A DNA stretch of 64,000 bases from Cylicocyclus nassatus (GCA_958299035.1 CATQJL010000305.1:36221733-36285732), one strand, 5' to 3'; positions 21,101-28,690 are shown, numbered from the stretch's first letter. A program made the numbers and translations. Notes: generated by a model from the letters alone, not told the origin.

Positions 21101-23267
21101 AGGTTTTTCGAAAGACTTCATGACAAGGGAGCTGTTAACAATGAAACAGTAGGCACATTTTTTGGACACTTCGTCTTTTTATTCTTAAGCGTTATAGAAT
21201 ATGCAAGTATGGTGAACAGTTCTGACGGCAGCGCTTGCAGACTTATGAGGTTTTATTTATCAATCTTCCGATTTTTGATTGGACGCTAATTTACCGTTTT
21301 GTACTAACGCTCGTTCGGGCAATGGGCCCCCCTATGAATTAGCGCTTGATCAGAGATCGGGAACTACCTAAAATGTGTAATTTAGCTGTAGATTGTTACC
21401 TAATCGTTCGTGTTACTGACGACTGTTGGTAAGCTGTGTTTCAGTTACCTCACCTCTTTTTCAGATATAACTGCGATGACCGCGACTGCTATAAAGATCT
21501 AGCACGACTTCGAGGAGTGAAATATTTTACATGGTCGCCTGGCAAGGTACTGCTTTCTGGCTTATTATTTTATGCGTGAGCTCCTCTTCATTGAGCAGTA
21601 GTGATGGTATTAAATGAAAAAGTACTAATGAATGGAATGATAAGTTTATCTGTGTTGATGTCATCTTCATTTTTCTCGTAGTTTACCTTTGTAGATTTTG
21701 GTTGATTAGCTGTGATTCTTAGAACAGTCTTACATTGGTACTATAGATGGAAAGTTTCCTAGAAAAACGGTACAGCAGCTACACACAATGACTTTTTGAT
21801 TTTTGCAAGTACGCTTTAGTGTATGAAAGCTCTGTTTTCTATGACATGCTCAAAATATACCATTTGATTCAACTGATACCATTTGATTCAACTGACGTGC
21901 CTGCTGGAAGGCGGGGCTTCGTGACCTAATTAAGGCTAGGTGATGATCAGAGAGCACGCGCGCGGGAGAGGCGCAGACTGCGTCGCGGGCGCGGGAGGCC
22001 TTAATTTAAAGGTCACAAAGCTCTGCCTTCCAGCCGCCAAGCCAGTTGAATCGAAGGTTACATTATATTCCAGAAGTTCAGCTCAATATTCATAAGACTT
22101 TTAGATTGTAGACGCAGTCAGCAAAACTCAGCTTTCAAATTTAGCTGCCATTGTCCAAATCATCTGGAGTGGACTGAAATTTGTCAAAGCTGAGAAATGT
22201 GATAATTCAAGTCATAAAGTGGTGTAGTTAAATCGAGACAATTTAGACTAGCTTTTGCTATAAGGATGAAACCTTGTTTCGAATTAGTATGACGTGACCT
22301 CCCTTTTAGGAACATCTGGTCTATCCTGAGGACGCTGGCCAACATCCTAGCACTGGTGCAGCGCATAAGAAGTTCACCAATTACCGATTCGACCCTACAG
22401 AATTCAAGCGGCAGGTTATTCTGGTGAGTGAGAAGAGCTAATTCTGTGAATAGTCTGCATAATTACTGTTACATAAACAAGAGTATTCTTCTTTATAAAA
22501 ACTTTCTTTCTTCTTGAGAAGCGGAAAAGTTGAAGAATCGCGATTGCTGAGATGGTCTTATCAAAGGGTGCACTGAAGACGCTTTTAGTTGAAATGAAGC
22601 ATCTTATGCAATTTTTGATGCTGGTTTTGTGGAGGTCATACTCATTACCTGGCAAACAAGCCCTACAATTTTTGTTTTGGTTTTTTGTAATTTAAGATTT
22701 CAATTCAGTCATGCTTTAAATCAAGGAGCCTTGGATTTTTTTCAATCTATTTAGTAGATGTAAACCAGATTATAAACTTTGCAATTAGCGGACCATATAA
22801 CAGCTGTTCAATCTTCCTCCATCGTGGAAAAAACGATTTGCTTTTGAAAGCGCATTAACTTAAAAGGGAGAAGGTCGTCCTATTTGCTGGACTATATTCT
22901 AATTTTTTTTGACAAGATAGAACTATACATGCTCAGTCAAAGTCGAGAGATTTCTGTATAATGGGTACCATAATGCTAAAGAAAAGGCATTGTCAGCCTT
23001 TTTCAGCTTCAGTGCTGGGTTCAGAAAAGAAAACTTGGAGTAAGAGTAAGGGGTAGAGGTAGTTATGTCACCGACAAGCCCTACAGTTGCGGAATGGGAA
23101 AGGACGGCACTTGTTTGAGATATAATCTCTATCGAGAGACATGTACGCAAGACCTTCGTGACTCACTTCAGCCTTTCTTGCAGATGGTGGAATACGTACG
23201 ACGACATCCGAAATTTGTACAGGAGAGGAGAATATTGCGAAGGGCTCGAAGAAATGAAGAGCTTTGA
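3106..23267 (+). CDS. EOGT: EGF domain-specific O-linked N-acetylglucosamine transferase, 13 exons
   Basis: This enzyme transfers GlcNAc from UDP-GlcNAc to Ser/Thr in EGF-like repeats of secreted and membrane proteins inside the ER lumen. I rebuilt the exons from splice signals and family similarity: 3106-3249, 3305-3414, 3467-3548, 3652-3749, 3805-3912, 3965-4151, 4898-5089, 5134-5289, 19540-19598, 19655-19774, 21465-21546, 22310-22423, 23184-23267. All introns are GT-AG and the frame closes at 511 residues, close to the roughly 530 residues of vertebrate EOGT. Landmarks are a hydrophobic N-terminus (1-16), CWGYE (57-61), YKQGDFGY (89-96), PGEVGGNC (153-160), NMYHHFCDF (219-227), a sequon at N237, the GT61 signature MHGAGLTH (399-406), YNCDDRDCY (420-428) and a C-terminal NEEL (508-511), a KDEL-like retrieval signal. 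Introns are 44-103 nt early in the gene, but intron 8 is 14.25 kb. The first exon start is the least certain part; an alternative is a spliced exon beginning at 3146. Confidence 0.93.
4152..4897 (+). other. EOGT intron 6
   Basis: A 746-bp intron with donor GTAGCA and acceptor TTTTGCAG. It is AT-rich and I see no other gene or clear repeat in it. Confidence 0.85.
6617..7638. mobile_element. Mariner-like foldback element
   Basis: The left end TATTAGGTCGTTCCGAAAG and its inverse complement at the right end bound a 1,022-bp element flanked by TA. The arms are about 290 bp each (about 6617-6910 and 7345-7638) and can be followed by eye with scattered differences. The terminal motif TTAGGTCGTTCCGAAAGTTC resembles mariner-family inverted repeats. 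The middle contains no transposase frame, so it is a nonautonomous or hairpin derivative lying in EOGT intron 8. Confidence 0.85.
8259..12916 (-). CDS. Nested antisense gene: predicted four-pass membrane protein
   Basis: This gene lies wholly inside EOGT intron 8 on the other strand and I do not recognise its family. Exons in transcript order are 12916-12781, 11357-11275, 11222-11130, 10305-10171, 9181-8998, 8730-8609 and 8339-8259. All junctions keep one frame: 834 nt, that is 277 residues plus stop from the first listed exon. The N-terminal part is polar and acidic (residues such as [11 protein letters not shown]). Hydrophobic segments follow: one around [20 protein letters not shown], one around [20 protein letters not shown], one around [20 protein letters not shown], and a last one spanning MYSLQMIF to [13 protein letters not shown]. 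No ATG precedes the listed 5' exon, so either exons lie further upstream (one candidate at 15014-15060 joins in phase) or translation starts at the internal ATG at 11346 (228 residues). The last exon and the non-consensus acceptor at 8731 are the weakest parts. Confidence 0.65.
9637..9651. repeat. Poly-C tract (15 C)
   Basis: A run of fifteen C within an intron of the nested gene. Confidence 0.95.
10364..10838. mobile_element. Foldback element related to the one in the tRNA array
   Basis: The ends are inverted: the left has GCAAGGGAAGCTTGTTTAGT and the right has ACTAAACATGCTTCCCTTGT. Inside, both arms carry a motif of the form ATAAAACGCTGA...CTTCCTTATCTGC. The same ends (CTTACAAGGGAA) and the same inner motif occur in the 458-bp element at 24696-25153, so both belong to one family. 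This copy sits in an intron of the nested gene and is more diverged. Confidence 0.8.
11358..11367 (-). promoter_or_regulatory. Splice or trans-splice acceptor before ATG 11346
   Basis: On the minus strand the sequence CTCATTTCAG is followed 11 nt later by ATG. It can act as the cis acceptor joining the exon at 12781-12916, and the frame fits. It is also a good spliced-leader acceptor giving a shorter protein starting at 11346. Sequence alone does not decide between these. Confidence 0.5.
11749..12418. mobile_element. Foldback element with CAGGGTGTCCCAAAAG terminus
   Basis: The left end is CAGGGTGTCCCAAAAG. The left arm (for example GAAGTCTTTCGCCTATTTTT and GGCTTCAACTCAGATTTACA) is mirrored between about 12295 and 12418. 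The matching right terminus is missing, so the element is truncated on the right. The same family occurs at 19800-21172. Confidence 0.8.
13034..13321 (+). other. Open frame of 95 codons, unrecognised
   Basis: An ATG-started + strand frame with natural amino-acid composition (Cys, Asp, Ser and Phe spread evenly) sits in an intron of both genes. No family, signal peptide or membrane segment was recognised, and no neighbouring exon joins it. It may be chance or a transposon relic. Confidence 0.2.
15014..15060 (-). other. Candidate upstream exon of the nested gene
   Basis: On the minus strand an acceptor GGGTTAG at 15061 and a strong donor GTGAGTATC at 15013 enclose 47 nt. It reads [15 protein letters not shown] and ends in the phase needed to join the exon at 12916-12781. 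It is short, so chance is possible. Confidence 0.35.
16023..16235 (+). other. GC-rich open stretch, unrecognised
   Basis: This interval is clearly more GC-rich than its surroundings. It reads an open + frame of 71 codons with residues such as [18 protein letters not shown]. No family was recognised and no clear splice sites frame it. It could be an exon, a retrocopy fragment or transposon sequence. Confidence 0.2.
17021..17032. repeat. Poly-G tract (12 G)
   Basis: A run of twelve G inside EOGT intron 8. Confidence 0.95.
17202..17405. mobile_element. Inverted-repeat element with TA flanks
   Basis: A 35-bp perfect terminal inverted repeat begins TACCCTATTTTCAGGTGTAT and includes AAGCCGCACCC. 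It encloses about 130 bp of GC-rich sequence. The ends abut TA dinucleotides, consistent with a Tc1/mariner-type miniature element. No protein is encoded. Confidence 0.9.
17424..17600 (-). other. Candidate minus-strand exon
   Basis: The minus strand is open for about 58 codons with natural composition (including [20 protein letters not shown] and DEKLEK). It ends at a GTACAT donor-like site at 17423. It might be a 5' exon of the nested gene or another gene. The acceptor side is poor and its phase does not directly fit the next candidate exon. Confidence 0.25.
17651..17814. mobile_element. Mutator-like miniature element with 9-bp target duplication
   Basis: The element occupies 17660-17805 (146 bp). 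Its terminal inverted repeats are 25 bp (GGGTAGAGGACTATATGTCG and mirror) with one mismatch. It is flanked by the perfect 9-bp direct repeat AAATTCTTG at 17651-17659 and 17806-17814. A 9-bp duplication is typical of Mutator-like transposons. The interior is GC-rich and encodes nothing recognisable. Confidence 0.92.
18398..19102. mobile_element. Decayed foldback element
   Basis: The left arm (TTAAGTTGGCACGAAAGTTG, CGTAAGAGCAAAATTCGATA, GAGTCACCGAGAACGAAG, GCTAGCTAGCC) finds diverged inverse matches in the right arm (GGCTAGCTAGC, CGTTCTCGGTGGCT, GTCGAATTTTGTTCGATTTACG). The termini resemble mariner ends. It is more eroded than the other foldbacks. Confidence 0.65.
19800..21172. mobile_element. 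Foldback element split by a second element
   Basis: The left end (CAGGAGTCCCAAAAAATGTG) and right end (CACATTTTTTGGACACT) are inverted. The inner segments (TAGGTACCATTTTGTGGAGC, CAAGTTAGATTTACAGTGTG) are mirrored near 21060-21120. This is the same family as 11749-12418. The element at 19992-20706 lies inside it, so it is older than that insertion. Its left end is only 25 bp beyond the donor of EOGT exon 10. Confidence 0.8.
19992..20706. mobile_element. Mariner-like palindromic element nested in another element
   Basis: The left end ATATTAGGTGGGTCCGAAAG and its inverse complement bound 715 bp. The two halves form a near-perfect palindrome centred near 20350, so a single strand could fold into a hairpin of about 300 bp. 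The terminal motif TTAGGTGGGTCCGAAAGTTC is mariner-like and TA flanks are present. No transposase frame is present. Confidence 0.88.
21547..22309 (+). other. EOGT intron 11
   Basis: A 763-bp intron (donor GTACTG, acceptor CCCTTTTAG) that contains the inverted-repeat element at 21882-22056. Confidence 0.85.
21882..22056. mobile_element. Miniature inverted-repeat element with GC-rich core
   Basis: Imperfect inverted ends TTTGATTCAACTGACGTGCC and GCCAGTTGAATCGAAG continue inward through CTGGAAGGCGGGGCTTCGTG and its mirror. The core is rich in CGCG. A 19-bp tandem duplication of the outer sequence (about 21857-21894) lies at the left edge. Confidence 0.75.
22424..23183 (+). other. EOGT intron 12
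   Basis: A 760-bp intron with donor GTGAGT and acceptor CTTTCTTGCAG. I see no other feature in it. Confidence 0.85.
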
Positions 23268-23382
23268 CACTGACAAAATTCAGACCTAGTTTGCCTTCGT
23301 AAATCTCTTGTTCACTTAGCTTGCATTTGCTCAACGACTTCGGAACTATTACTTACACCAAAAACTCAAAATCGAAGAGATA

Positions 23383-23706
23383 CCTCCGGCGGGCAAATGG
23401 CGCGAGTCTGCCACTTTGCGTTCTGGAGCGCTCTAGAGCCCTGCCATTTCACCTATTTTAGTGCTCGGGGCTCTCAAATCTGGCGCACCTCCGGAGCAGA
23501 GATGGCGCGTCCCGGAGAGGGGTCCCATTCGCCTGCTTGTGAGTCACCGCGAACGAATGGGACCCCTCTCCGAGACGCGCAAATCTCTGCTTCGGAAGTG
23601 CGCCAGATTTGGGAGAGCCCCGGAGCACTAAAATCGGTTAAATGGCAGGGCTCCGGAGCGCTCCAGAGCGCGAAGTGGCGGACTCGCGCCATTTGCCCGC
23701 CGGAGG
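23383..23706. repeat. 324-bp near-perfect palindrome just after EOGT stop
   Basis: The arms begin CCTCCGGCGGGCAAATGGCG and mirror at 23681-23706. Complementarity runs through about 150 bp per arm with few mismatches and a loop of about 20 nt near 23545. It is much more GC-rich than its surroundings. It begins 116 bp after the EOGT stop, before the first AATAAA, so it is probably transcribed in the 3' UTR. It may be a miniature transposon. Confidence 0.9.
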
Positions 23707-23741
23707 CATCCCTTCCACTGTTTGAGAAAGTAACTTCTTCA

Positions 23742-23747
23742 AATAAA
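23742..23747 (+). promoter_or_regulatory. Candidate polyadenylation signal of EOGT
   Basis: This is the first AATAAA downstream of the EOGT stop codon. I found none between 23267 and the palindrome at 23383-23706. If it is used, the 3' UTR is about 490 nt and contains the palindrome. Confidence 0.5.
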
Positions 23748-24090
23748 GATTTTATCATATTCTGTGGTATGTCGTCTCGAGCCCCGCCTCCTCTTGCTAT
23801 CCTAAGACAGTTCCTCTGCGCCTCAACAATAGAAGTGTGCGGGATCTTTTCCGCTGACATTTACATCTCACTGGACTCAAAAAAAAAGGTATGCTATTAG
23901 TTGAGCTCATGGCAATTCAAAGTGTGGTAAGAGTGAGCAGCTTTTTAAGTGAAAGAGCAATTCCGTCGAGCTTTGGCTTAGCATCGAGCGGTTTCGACTC
24001 AGAATAATCATTCTTAGGGAATAGTACGCTTTCACGCGTCATCAAACATTCGTGAATGCTTTAAAAATCACACAAGGAAAAAAATAGAAA

Positions 24091-24160
24091 GGGACGCTTG
24101 GGGCAATGGTCTTACGCTCCCCTATGACCGTTTGGACCAAGATTCGAACCACGCCCTTGG
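24091..24160 (+). other. tRNA-like (SINE-like) relic
   Basis: The sequence has an A-box-like stretch (TTGGGGCAATGGT) and a B box (GATTCGAACC, 24141-24150). It shares TATGACCGTTTGGACCAAGA with the minus-strand tRNA-like element of the array units, where the match is TATGACTCTTTGGACCAAGG. It does not fold as a complete cloverleaf by eye. It is probably a member of the family from which that part of the unit came. Confidence 0.45.
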
Positions 24161-24289
24161 AGAAGTCAAGAACTGTAAATTTCGTCGACTAATTGCTACA
24201 GAGCAGTATGAGAAACTACAGCACTGACTTGGTACGTGGCAGTTATCGTAGAATACTCTCCAGTAGAATTCCGACTTTAGATTGGAGGC

Positions 24290-24455
24290 ATGAAATATGT
24301 TTGCGGAGGGTAATGACGGCGTCAAACCCTTTATTTTCTAACGAGAAGATTCAGGGTACCAGTTATGGATCGGTTTCTATTCACAAGTGCAAAAAATTAG
24401 CAGCGAGTGACCTCTGGGTTATGGGTCTAGAACGCTTCCACTGCGCCACGCCGCT
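24290..24455 (-). repeat. Inverted, decayed array unit at the left boundary
   Basis: Read on the minus strand, this stretch repeats the unit: the tRNA, then trailer TTTTTGCACTTGTG, then CCGATCCATAACTGGTACC, as in 24531-24695. It therefore stands head-to-head with the first + strand unit and marks the left edge of the array. Confidence 0.8.
24398..24455 (-). pseudogene. tRNA-iMet pseudogene, inverted
   Basis: This minus-strand copy keeps the 5' half, the CAU anticodon arm and the 3' acceptor. It lacks about 14 nt of the T arm, including the B box, and has substitutions around the anticodon stem. It is the only iMet-like copy in the window that points left. Confidence 0.85.
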
Positions 24456-24530
24456 TATGAGATCAAACATACTAGGTGAACTTTCTAGACATACACACAT
24501 GATAACATCACACAAGAAACTGACAGAATC

Positions 24531-24602
24531 ATGCGCGCGGCGCAGTGGAAGCGTGTTGGGCCCATAACCCAGAGGTCGGTGGATAGAAACCACTCGCTGC
24601 TA
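24531..24602 (+). pseudogene. tRNA-iMet pseudogene, first + copy
   Basis: The first eight bases do not match the consensus, so the acceptor stem cannot pair. C26 is changed to T, and C55 in the T loop (B box) is changed to A. A TTTT run follows 5 nt downstream. It looks like an old edge copy. Confidence 0.85.
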
Positions 24603-24695
24603 ATTCTTTTGCACTTGTGTAGTAAACGATCCATGACTGGTGCTTGAAGCCCCTCTATAGAAATTAAAGGATTTGGAGTCTGACCATGGTTTTTT

Positions 24696-25153
24696 CTTAC
24701 AAGGGAATGGTCAGAAATCGAAGTGACCATTCCAGACAAGCTGCGTAGCGTTAGATGCAGCATGAAGCGCTGACTTTAAATCTGTCTTCTTTATCTGCTT
24801 ATCGCTTTTCTGGACGAAATTATAAGCCATTGCAGACCATTATTTTGCTTAGAAATTATGCGTGAAATTGAAAATTTAGCCGTACAGAGCCTCGATCGCC
24901 TCAATGCTGGGCCAAAACATGCAGCCAGCTTACTTAAAATTTTTGAAGCCAGAAGCCGAGCTAAAAGTGCAACAATGCGCTCAATCTCGCTGTTTTTATG
25001 TATGATTTTTTCACAATAAAATCGCTTGTAGCTTCGTCCACAGAAGCGGGAAGCAGATAGGGAAGACAGATTCGAAATCAGCGTTTTATACTGCATCGAA
25101 TGATATACAGCTTGTTTGCTTTGCACTTCGACTTCTTACCATTCCCTTGTAAG
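24696..25153. mobile_element. 458-bp foldback element captured in array segment A
   Basis: The ends CTTACAAGGGAATGGTCAGA and TTACCATTCCCTTGTAAG are inverted, and both arms share an ACGCTGA...CTGTCTTC...TATCTGCTT motif. It sits exactly between TTTTTTCT and AAGAGCGGG of the unit, 94 bp after a tRNA. The same insertion recurs in every long unit of segment A, in seven copies, the last near 31216-31673. Related to the element at 10364-10838. Confidence 0.88.
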
Positions 25154-25220
25154 AGCGGGATTCGAACCTTGGTCCAAGGAGTCATAACGGCGACAAATAG
25201 CACTGCGCCACGCGCATCCT
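25150..25220 (-). other. Minus-strand tRNA-like element with A and B boxes (unit component)
   Basis: On the minus strand the unit reads GCGTGGCGCAGTGCTATTTG (A box), then TATGACTCCTTGG, then GGTTCGAATCC (a perfect B box) and CCGCTCTTA. The T-stem 5' side does not pair with its 3' side and I cannot fold a clean cloverleaf, so it is a tRNA-derived relic, not a callable tRNA. About 65 units keep both boxes. The shorter units have a deletion of about 35 bp that removes box A. It converges with the iMet gene upstream of it. Confidence 0.55.
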
Positions 25221-25291
25221 TCTGTCATTTTCCAGATGATGTTATGTTGTATGTATGTTTAGAACGTTCGCCTAGTATGTTTAATTCCGTC

Positions 25292-25363
25292 AGCAGCGTG
25301 GCGCAGTGGAAGCGTGCTGGGCCCATAACCCAGAGGTCGGTGGATCGAAACCACTCGCTGCTA
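25292..25363 (+). tRNA. Initiator tRNA-Met(CAU), copy 1 (reference)
   Basis: This cytosolic tRNA reads the start codon. It is 72 nt, intronless and has no encoded CCA. The acceptor stem AGCAGCG pairs with CGCTGCT, giving the A1:U72 pair that marks eukaryotic initiators. The D arm is GCGC/GCGT, the anticodon stem CTGGG/CCCAG holds three G:C pairs around loop CCCATAA, and the T loop is ATCGAAA, the eukaryotic initiator form that replaces TTC. The discriminator is A. The trailer ATTCTTTCTTTGC has no TTTT, so termination here is probably weak and would fall to the T6 run about 90 nt on. Position numbers in later entries count from base 1 of this 72-nt sequence. Confidence 0.95.
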
Positions 25364-25452
25364 ATTCTTTCTTTGCACTTGTGTAGTAAACGATCCATGA
25401 TGGTGCTTGAAGCCCTTATATAGAAATTAGAGGATTTGGAGTCTGACCAGGG

Positions 25453-25458
25453 TTTTTT
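25453..25458 (+). terminator. T6 run about 90 nt after each tRNA (representative)
   Basis: The sequence GGGTTTTTTCTA recurs in almost every unit about 85-95 nt beyond the tRNA 3' end. A T6 run is a strong RNA polymerase III stop. It would end read-through transcripts from copies whose first stop is weak or absent. Both array transposons are inserted at its 3' edge. Confidence 0.55.
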
Positions 25459-25569
25459 CTAAGAGCGGGATTCGAGCCCTGGTCCAAAGAGTCATAACGG
25501 CGACAAATAGCACTGCATGTTATGTTGTATGTATGTTTAGAACGTTCGCCTAGTATGTTTAATTCCGTC

Positions 25570-25641
25570 AGCAGCGTGGCGCAGTGGAAGCGTGCTGGGC
25601 CCATAACCCAGAGGTCGGTGGATCGAAACCACTCGCTGCTA
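25570..25641 (+). tRNA. tRNA-iMet(CAU) copy 2
   Basis: Consensus at all 72 positions. TTTT begins 9 nt downstream. Confidence 0.95.
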
Positions 25642-25849
25642 ATTCTTTCTTTTGCACTTGTGTAGTAAACGATCCATGACTGGTGCTTGGAGCCCTTATA
25701 TAGAAATTAGAGGATTTGGAGTCTGACCAGGGTTTTTTCTAAGAGCGGGATTCGAGCCTTGGTCCAAAGAGTCATAACGGCGACAAATAGCACTGCATGT
25801 TATGTTGTATGTATGTTTAGAACGTTCGCCTAGTATGTTTAATCCCGTT

Positions 25850-25921
25850 AGCAGCGTGGCGCAGTGGAAGCGTGCTGGGCCCATAACCCAGAGGTCGGTG
25901 GATAGGAACCACTCGCTGCTA
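25850..25921 (+). pseudogene. tRNA-iMet copy 3, T loop mutated
   Basis: C55 to A and A57 to G change the T loop to ATAGGAA and remove the invariant C of the B box, so transcription by Pol III is doubtful. TTTT 5 nt downstream. Confidence 0.8.
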
Positions 25922-26610
25922 ATTCTTTTGCACTTGTGTAGTAAACGATCCATGACTGGTGCTTGAAGCCCCTCTATAGAAATTAAAGGATTTGGAGTCT
26001 GACCATGGTTTTTTCTTACAAGGGAATGGTCAGAAATCGAAGTGACCATTCCAGACAAGCTGCGTAGCGTTAGATGCAGCATGAAGCGCGGACTTTAAAT
26101 CTGTCTTCTTTATCTGCTTATCGCTTTTCTGGACGAAATTATAAGCCATTGCAGACCATTATTTTGCTTAGAAATTATGCGTGAAATTGAAAATTTAGCC
26201 GTACAGAGCCTCGATCGCCTCAATGCTGGGCCAAAACATGCAGCCAGCTTACTTAAAATTTTTGAAGCCAGAAGCCGAGCTAAAAGTGCAACAATGCGCT
26301 CAATCTCGCTGTTTTTATGTATGATTTTTTCACAATAAAATCGCTTGTAGCTTCGTCCACAGAAGCGGGAAGCAGATAGGGAAGACAGATTCGAAATCAG
26401 CGTTTTATACTGCATCGAATGATATACAGCTTGTTTGCTTTGCACTTCGACTTCTTACCATTCCCTTGTAAGAGCGGGATTCGAACCTTGGTCCAAGGAG
26501 TCATAACGGCGACAAATAGCACTGCGCCACGCGCATCCTTCCTTCATTTTCCAGATGATGTTATGTTGTATGTATGTTTAGAACGTTCGCCTAGTATGTT
26601 TAATTCCGTC

Positions 26611-26682
26611 AGCAGCGTGGCGCAGTGGAAGCGTGCTGGGCCCATAACCCAGAGGTCGGTGGATCGAAACCACTCGCTGCTA
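26611..26682 (+). tRNA. tRNA-iMet(CAU) copy 4
   Basis: Consensus. TTTT 9 nt downstream. Confidence 0.95.
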
Positions 26683-26890
26683 ATTCTTTCTTTTGCACTT
26701 GTGTAGTAAACGATCCATGACTGGTGCTTGGAGCCCTTATATAGAAATTAGAGGATTTGGAGTCTGACCAGGGTTTTTTCTAAGAGCGGGATTCGAGCCT
26801 TGGTCCAAAGAGTCATAACGGCGACAAATAGCACTGCATGTTATGTTGTATGTATGTTTAGAACGTTCGCCTAGTATGTTTAATCCCGTT

Positions 26891-26962
26891 AGCAGCGTGG
26901 CGCAGTGGAAGCGTGCTGGGCCCATAACCCAGAGGTCGGTGGATAGGAACCACTCGCTGCTA
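26891..26962 (+). pseudogene. tRNA-iMet copy 5, T loop mutated
   Basis: Same C55A and A57G changes as copy 3. TTTT 5 nt downstream. Confidence 0.8.
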
Positions 26963-27651
26963 ATTCTTTTGCACTTGTGTAGTAAACGATCCATGACTGG
27001 TGCTTGAAGCCCCTCTATAGAAATTAAAGGATTTGGAGTCTGACCATGGTTTTTTCTTACAAGGGAATGGTCAGAAATCGAAGTGACCATTCCAGACAAG
27101 CTGCGTAGCGTTAGATGCAGCATGAAGCGCGGACTTTAAATCTGTCTTCTTTATCTGCTTATCGCTTTTCTGGACGAAATTATAAGCCATTGCAGACCAT
27201 TATTTTGCTTAGAAATTATGCGTGAAATTGAAAATTTAGCCGTACAGAGCCTCGATCGCCTCAATGCTGGGCCAAAACATGCAGCCAGCTTACTTAAAAT
27301 TTTTGAAGCCAGAAGCCGAGCTAAAAGTGCAACAATGCGCTCAATCTCGCTGTTTTTATGTATGATTTTTTCACAATAAAATCGCTTGTAGCTTCGTCCA
27401 CAGAAGCGGGAAGCAGATAGGGAAGACAGATTCGAAATCAGCGTTTTATACTGCATCGAATGATATACAGCTTGTTTGCTTTGCACTTCGACTTCTTACC
27501 ATTCCCTTGTAAGAGCGGGATTCGAACCTTGGTCCAAGGAGTCATAACGGCGACAAATAGCACTGCGCCACGCGCATCCTTCTGTCATTTTCCAGATGAT
27601 GTTATGTTGTATGTATGTTTAGAACGTTCGCCTAGTATGTTTAATTCCGTC

Positions 27652-27723
27652 AGCAGCGTGGCGCAGTGGAAGCGTGCTGGGCCCATAACCCAGAGGTCGG
27701 TGGATCGAAACCACTCGCTGCTA
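27652..27723 (+). tRNA. tRNA-iMet(CAU) copy 6
   Basis: Consensus, but the trailer lacks TTTT, as in copy 1. Confidence 0.93.
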
Positions 27724-27929
27724 ATTCTTTCTTTGCACTTGTGTAGTAAACGATCCATGATGGTGCTTGAAGCCCTTATATAGAAATTAGAGGATTTGGA
27801 GTCTGACCAGGGTTTTTTCTAAGAGCGGGATTCGAGCCCTGGTCCAAAGAGTCATAACGGCGACAAATAGCACTGCATGTTATGTTGTATGTATGTTTAG
27901 AACGTTCGCCTAGTATGTTTAATTCCGTC

Positions 27930-28001
27930 AGCAGCGTGGCGCAGTGGAAGCGTGCTGGGCCCATAACCCAGAGGTCGGTGGATCGAAACCACTCGCTGCT
28001 A
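27930..28001 (+). tRNA. tRNA-iMet(CAU) copy 7
   Basis: Consensus. TTTT 5 nt downstream. Confidence 0.95.
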
Positions 28002-28690
28002 ATTCTTTTGCACTTGTGTAGTAAACGATCCATGACTGGTGCTTGAAGCCCCTCTATAGAAATTAAAGGATTTGGAGTCTGACCATGGTTTTTTCTTACA
28101 AGGGAATGGTCAGAAATCGAAGTGACCATTCCAGACAAGCTGCGTAGCGTTAGATGCAGCATGAAGCGCTGACTTTAAATCTGTCTTCTTTATCTGCTTA
28201 TCGCTTTTCTGGACGAAATTATAAGCCATTGCAGACCATTATTTTGCTTAGAAATTATGCGTGAAATTGAAAATTTAGCCGTACAGAGCCTCGATCGCCT
28301 CAATGCTGGGCCAAAACATGCAGCCAGCTTACTTAAAATTTTTGAAGCCAGAAGCCGAGCTAAAAGTGCAACAATGCGCTCAATCTCGCTGTTTTTATGT
28401 ATGATTTTTTCACAATAAAATCGCTTGTAGCTTCGTCCACAGAAGCGGGAAGCAGATAGGGAAGACAGATTCGAAATCAGCGTTTTATACTGCATCGAAT
28501 GATATACAGCTTGTTTGCTTTGCACTTCGACTTCTTACCATTCCCTTGTAAGAGCGGGATTCGAACCTTGGTCCAAGGAGTCATAACGGCGACAAATAGC
28601 ACTGCGCCACGCGCATCCTTCCTTCATTTTCCAGATGATGTTATGTTGTATGTATGTTTAGAACGTTCGCCTAGTATGTTTAATTCCGTC

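Noticed and set aside
23397..23900. 167-codon + frame and 128-codon minus frame over 23397-23900
   Set aside because: Both lie on the palindrome, whose GC-rich arms remove stop codons on both strands. The reading is mirrored and has no family resemblance.
25150..25220. A second, minus-strand functional tRNA gene in every unit
   Set aside because: The A and B boxes are good, but the acceptor and T stems do not pair and no anticodon arm is convincing. Kept as a tRNA-like relic.
25292..25363. Elongator tRNA-Met
   Set aside because: A1:U72, three G:C pairs next to the anticodon loop and the ATCGAAA T loop without TTC are initiator features.
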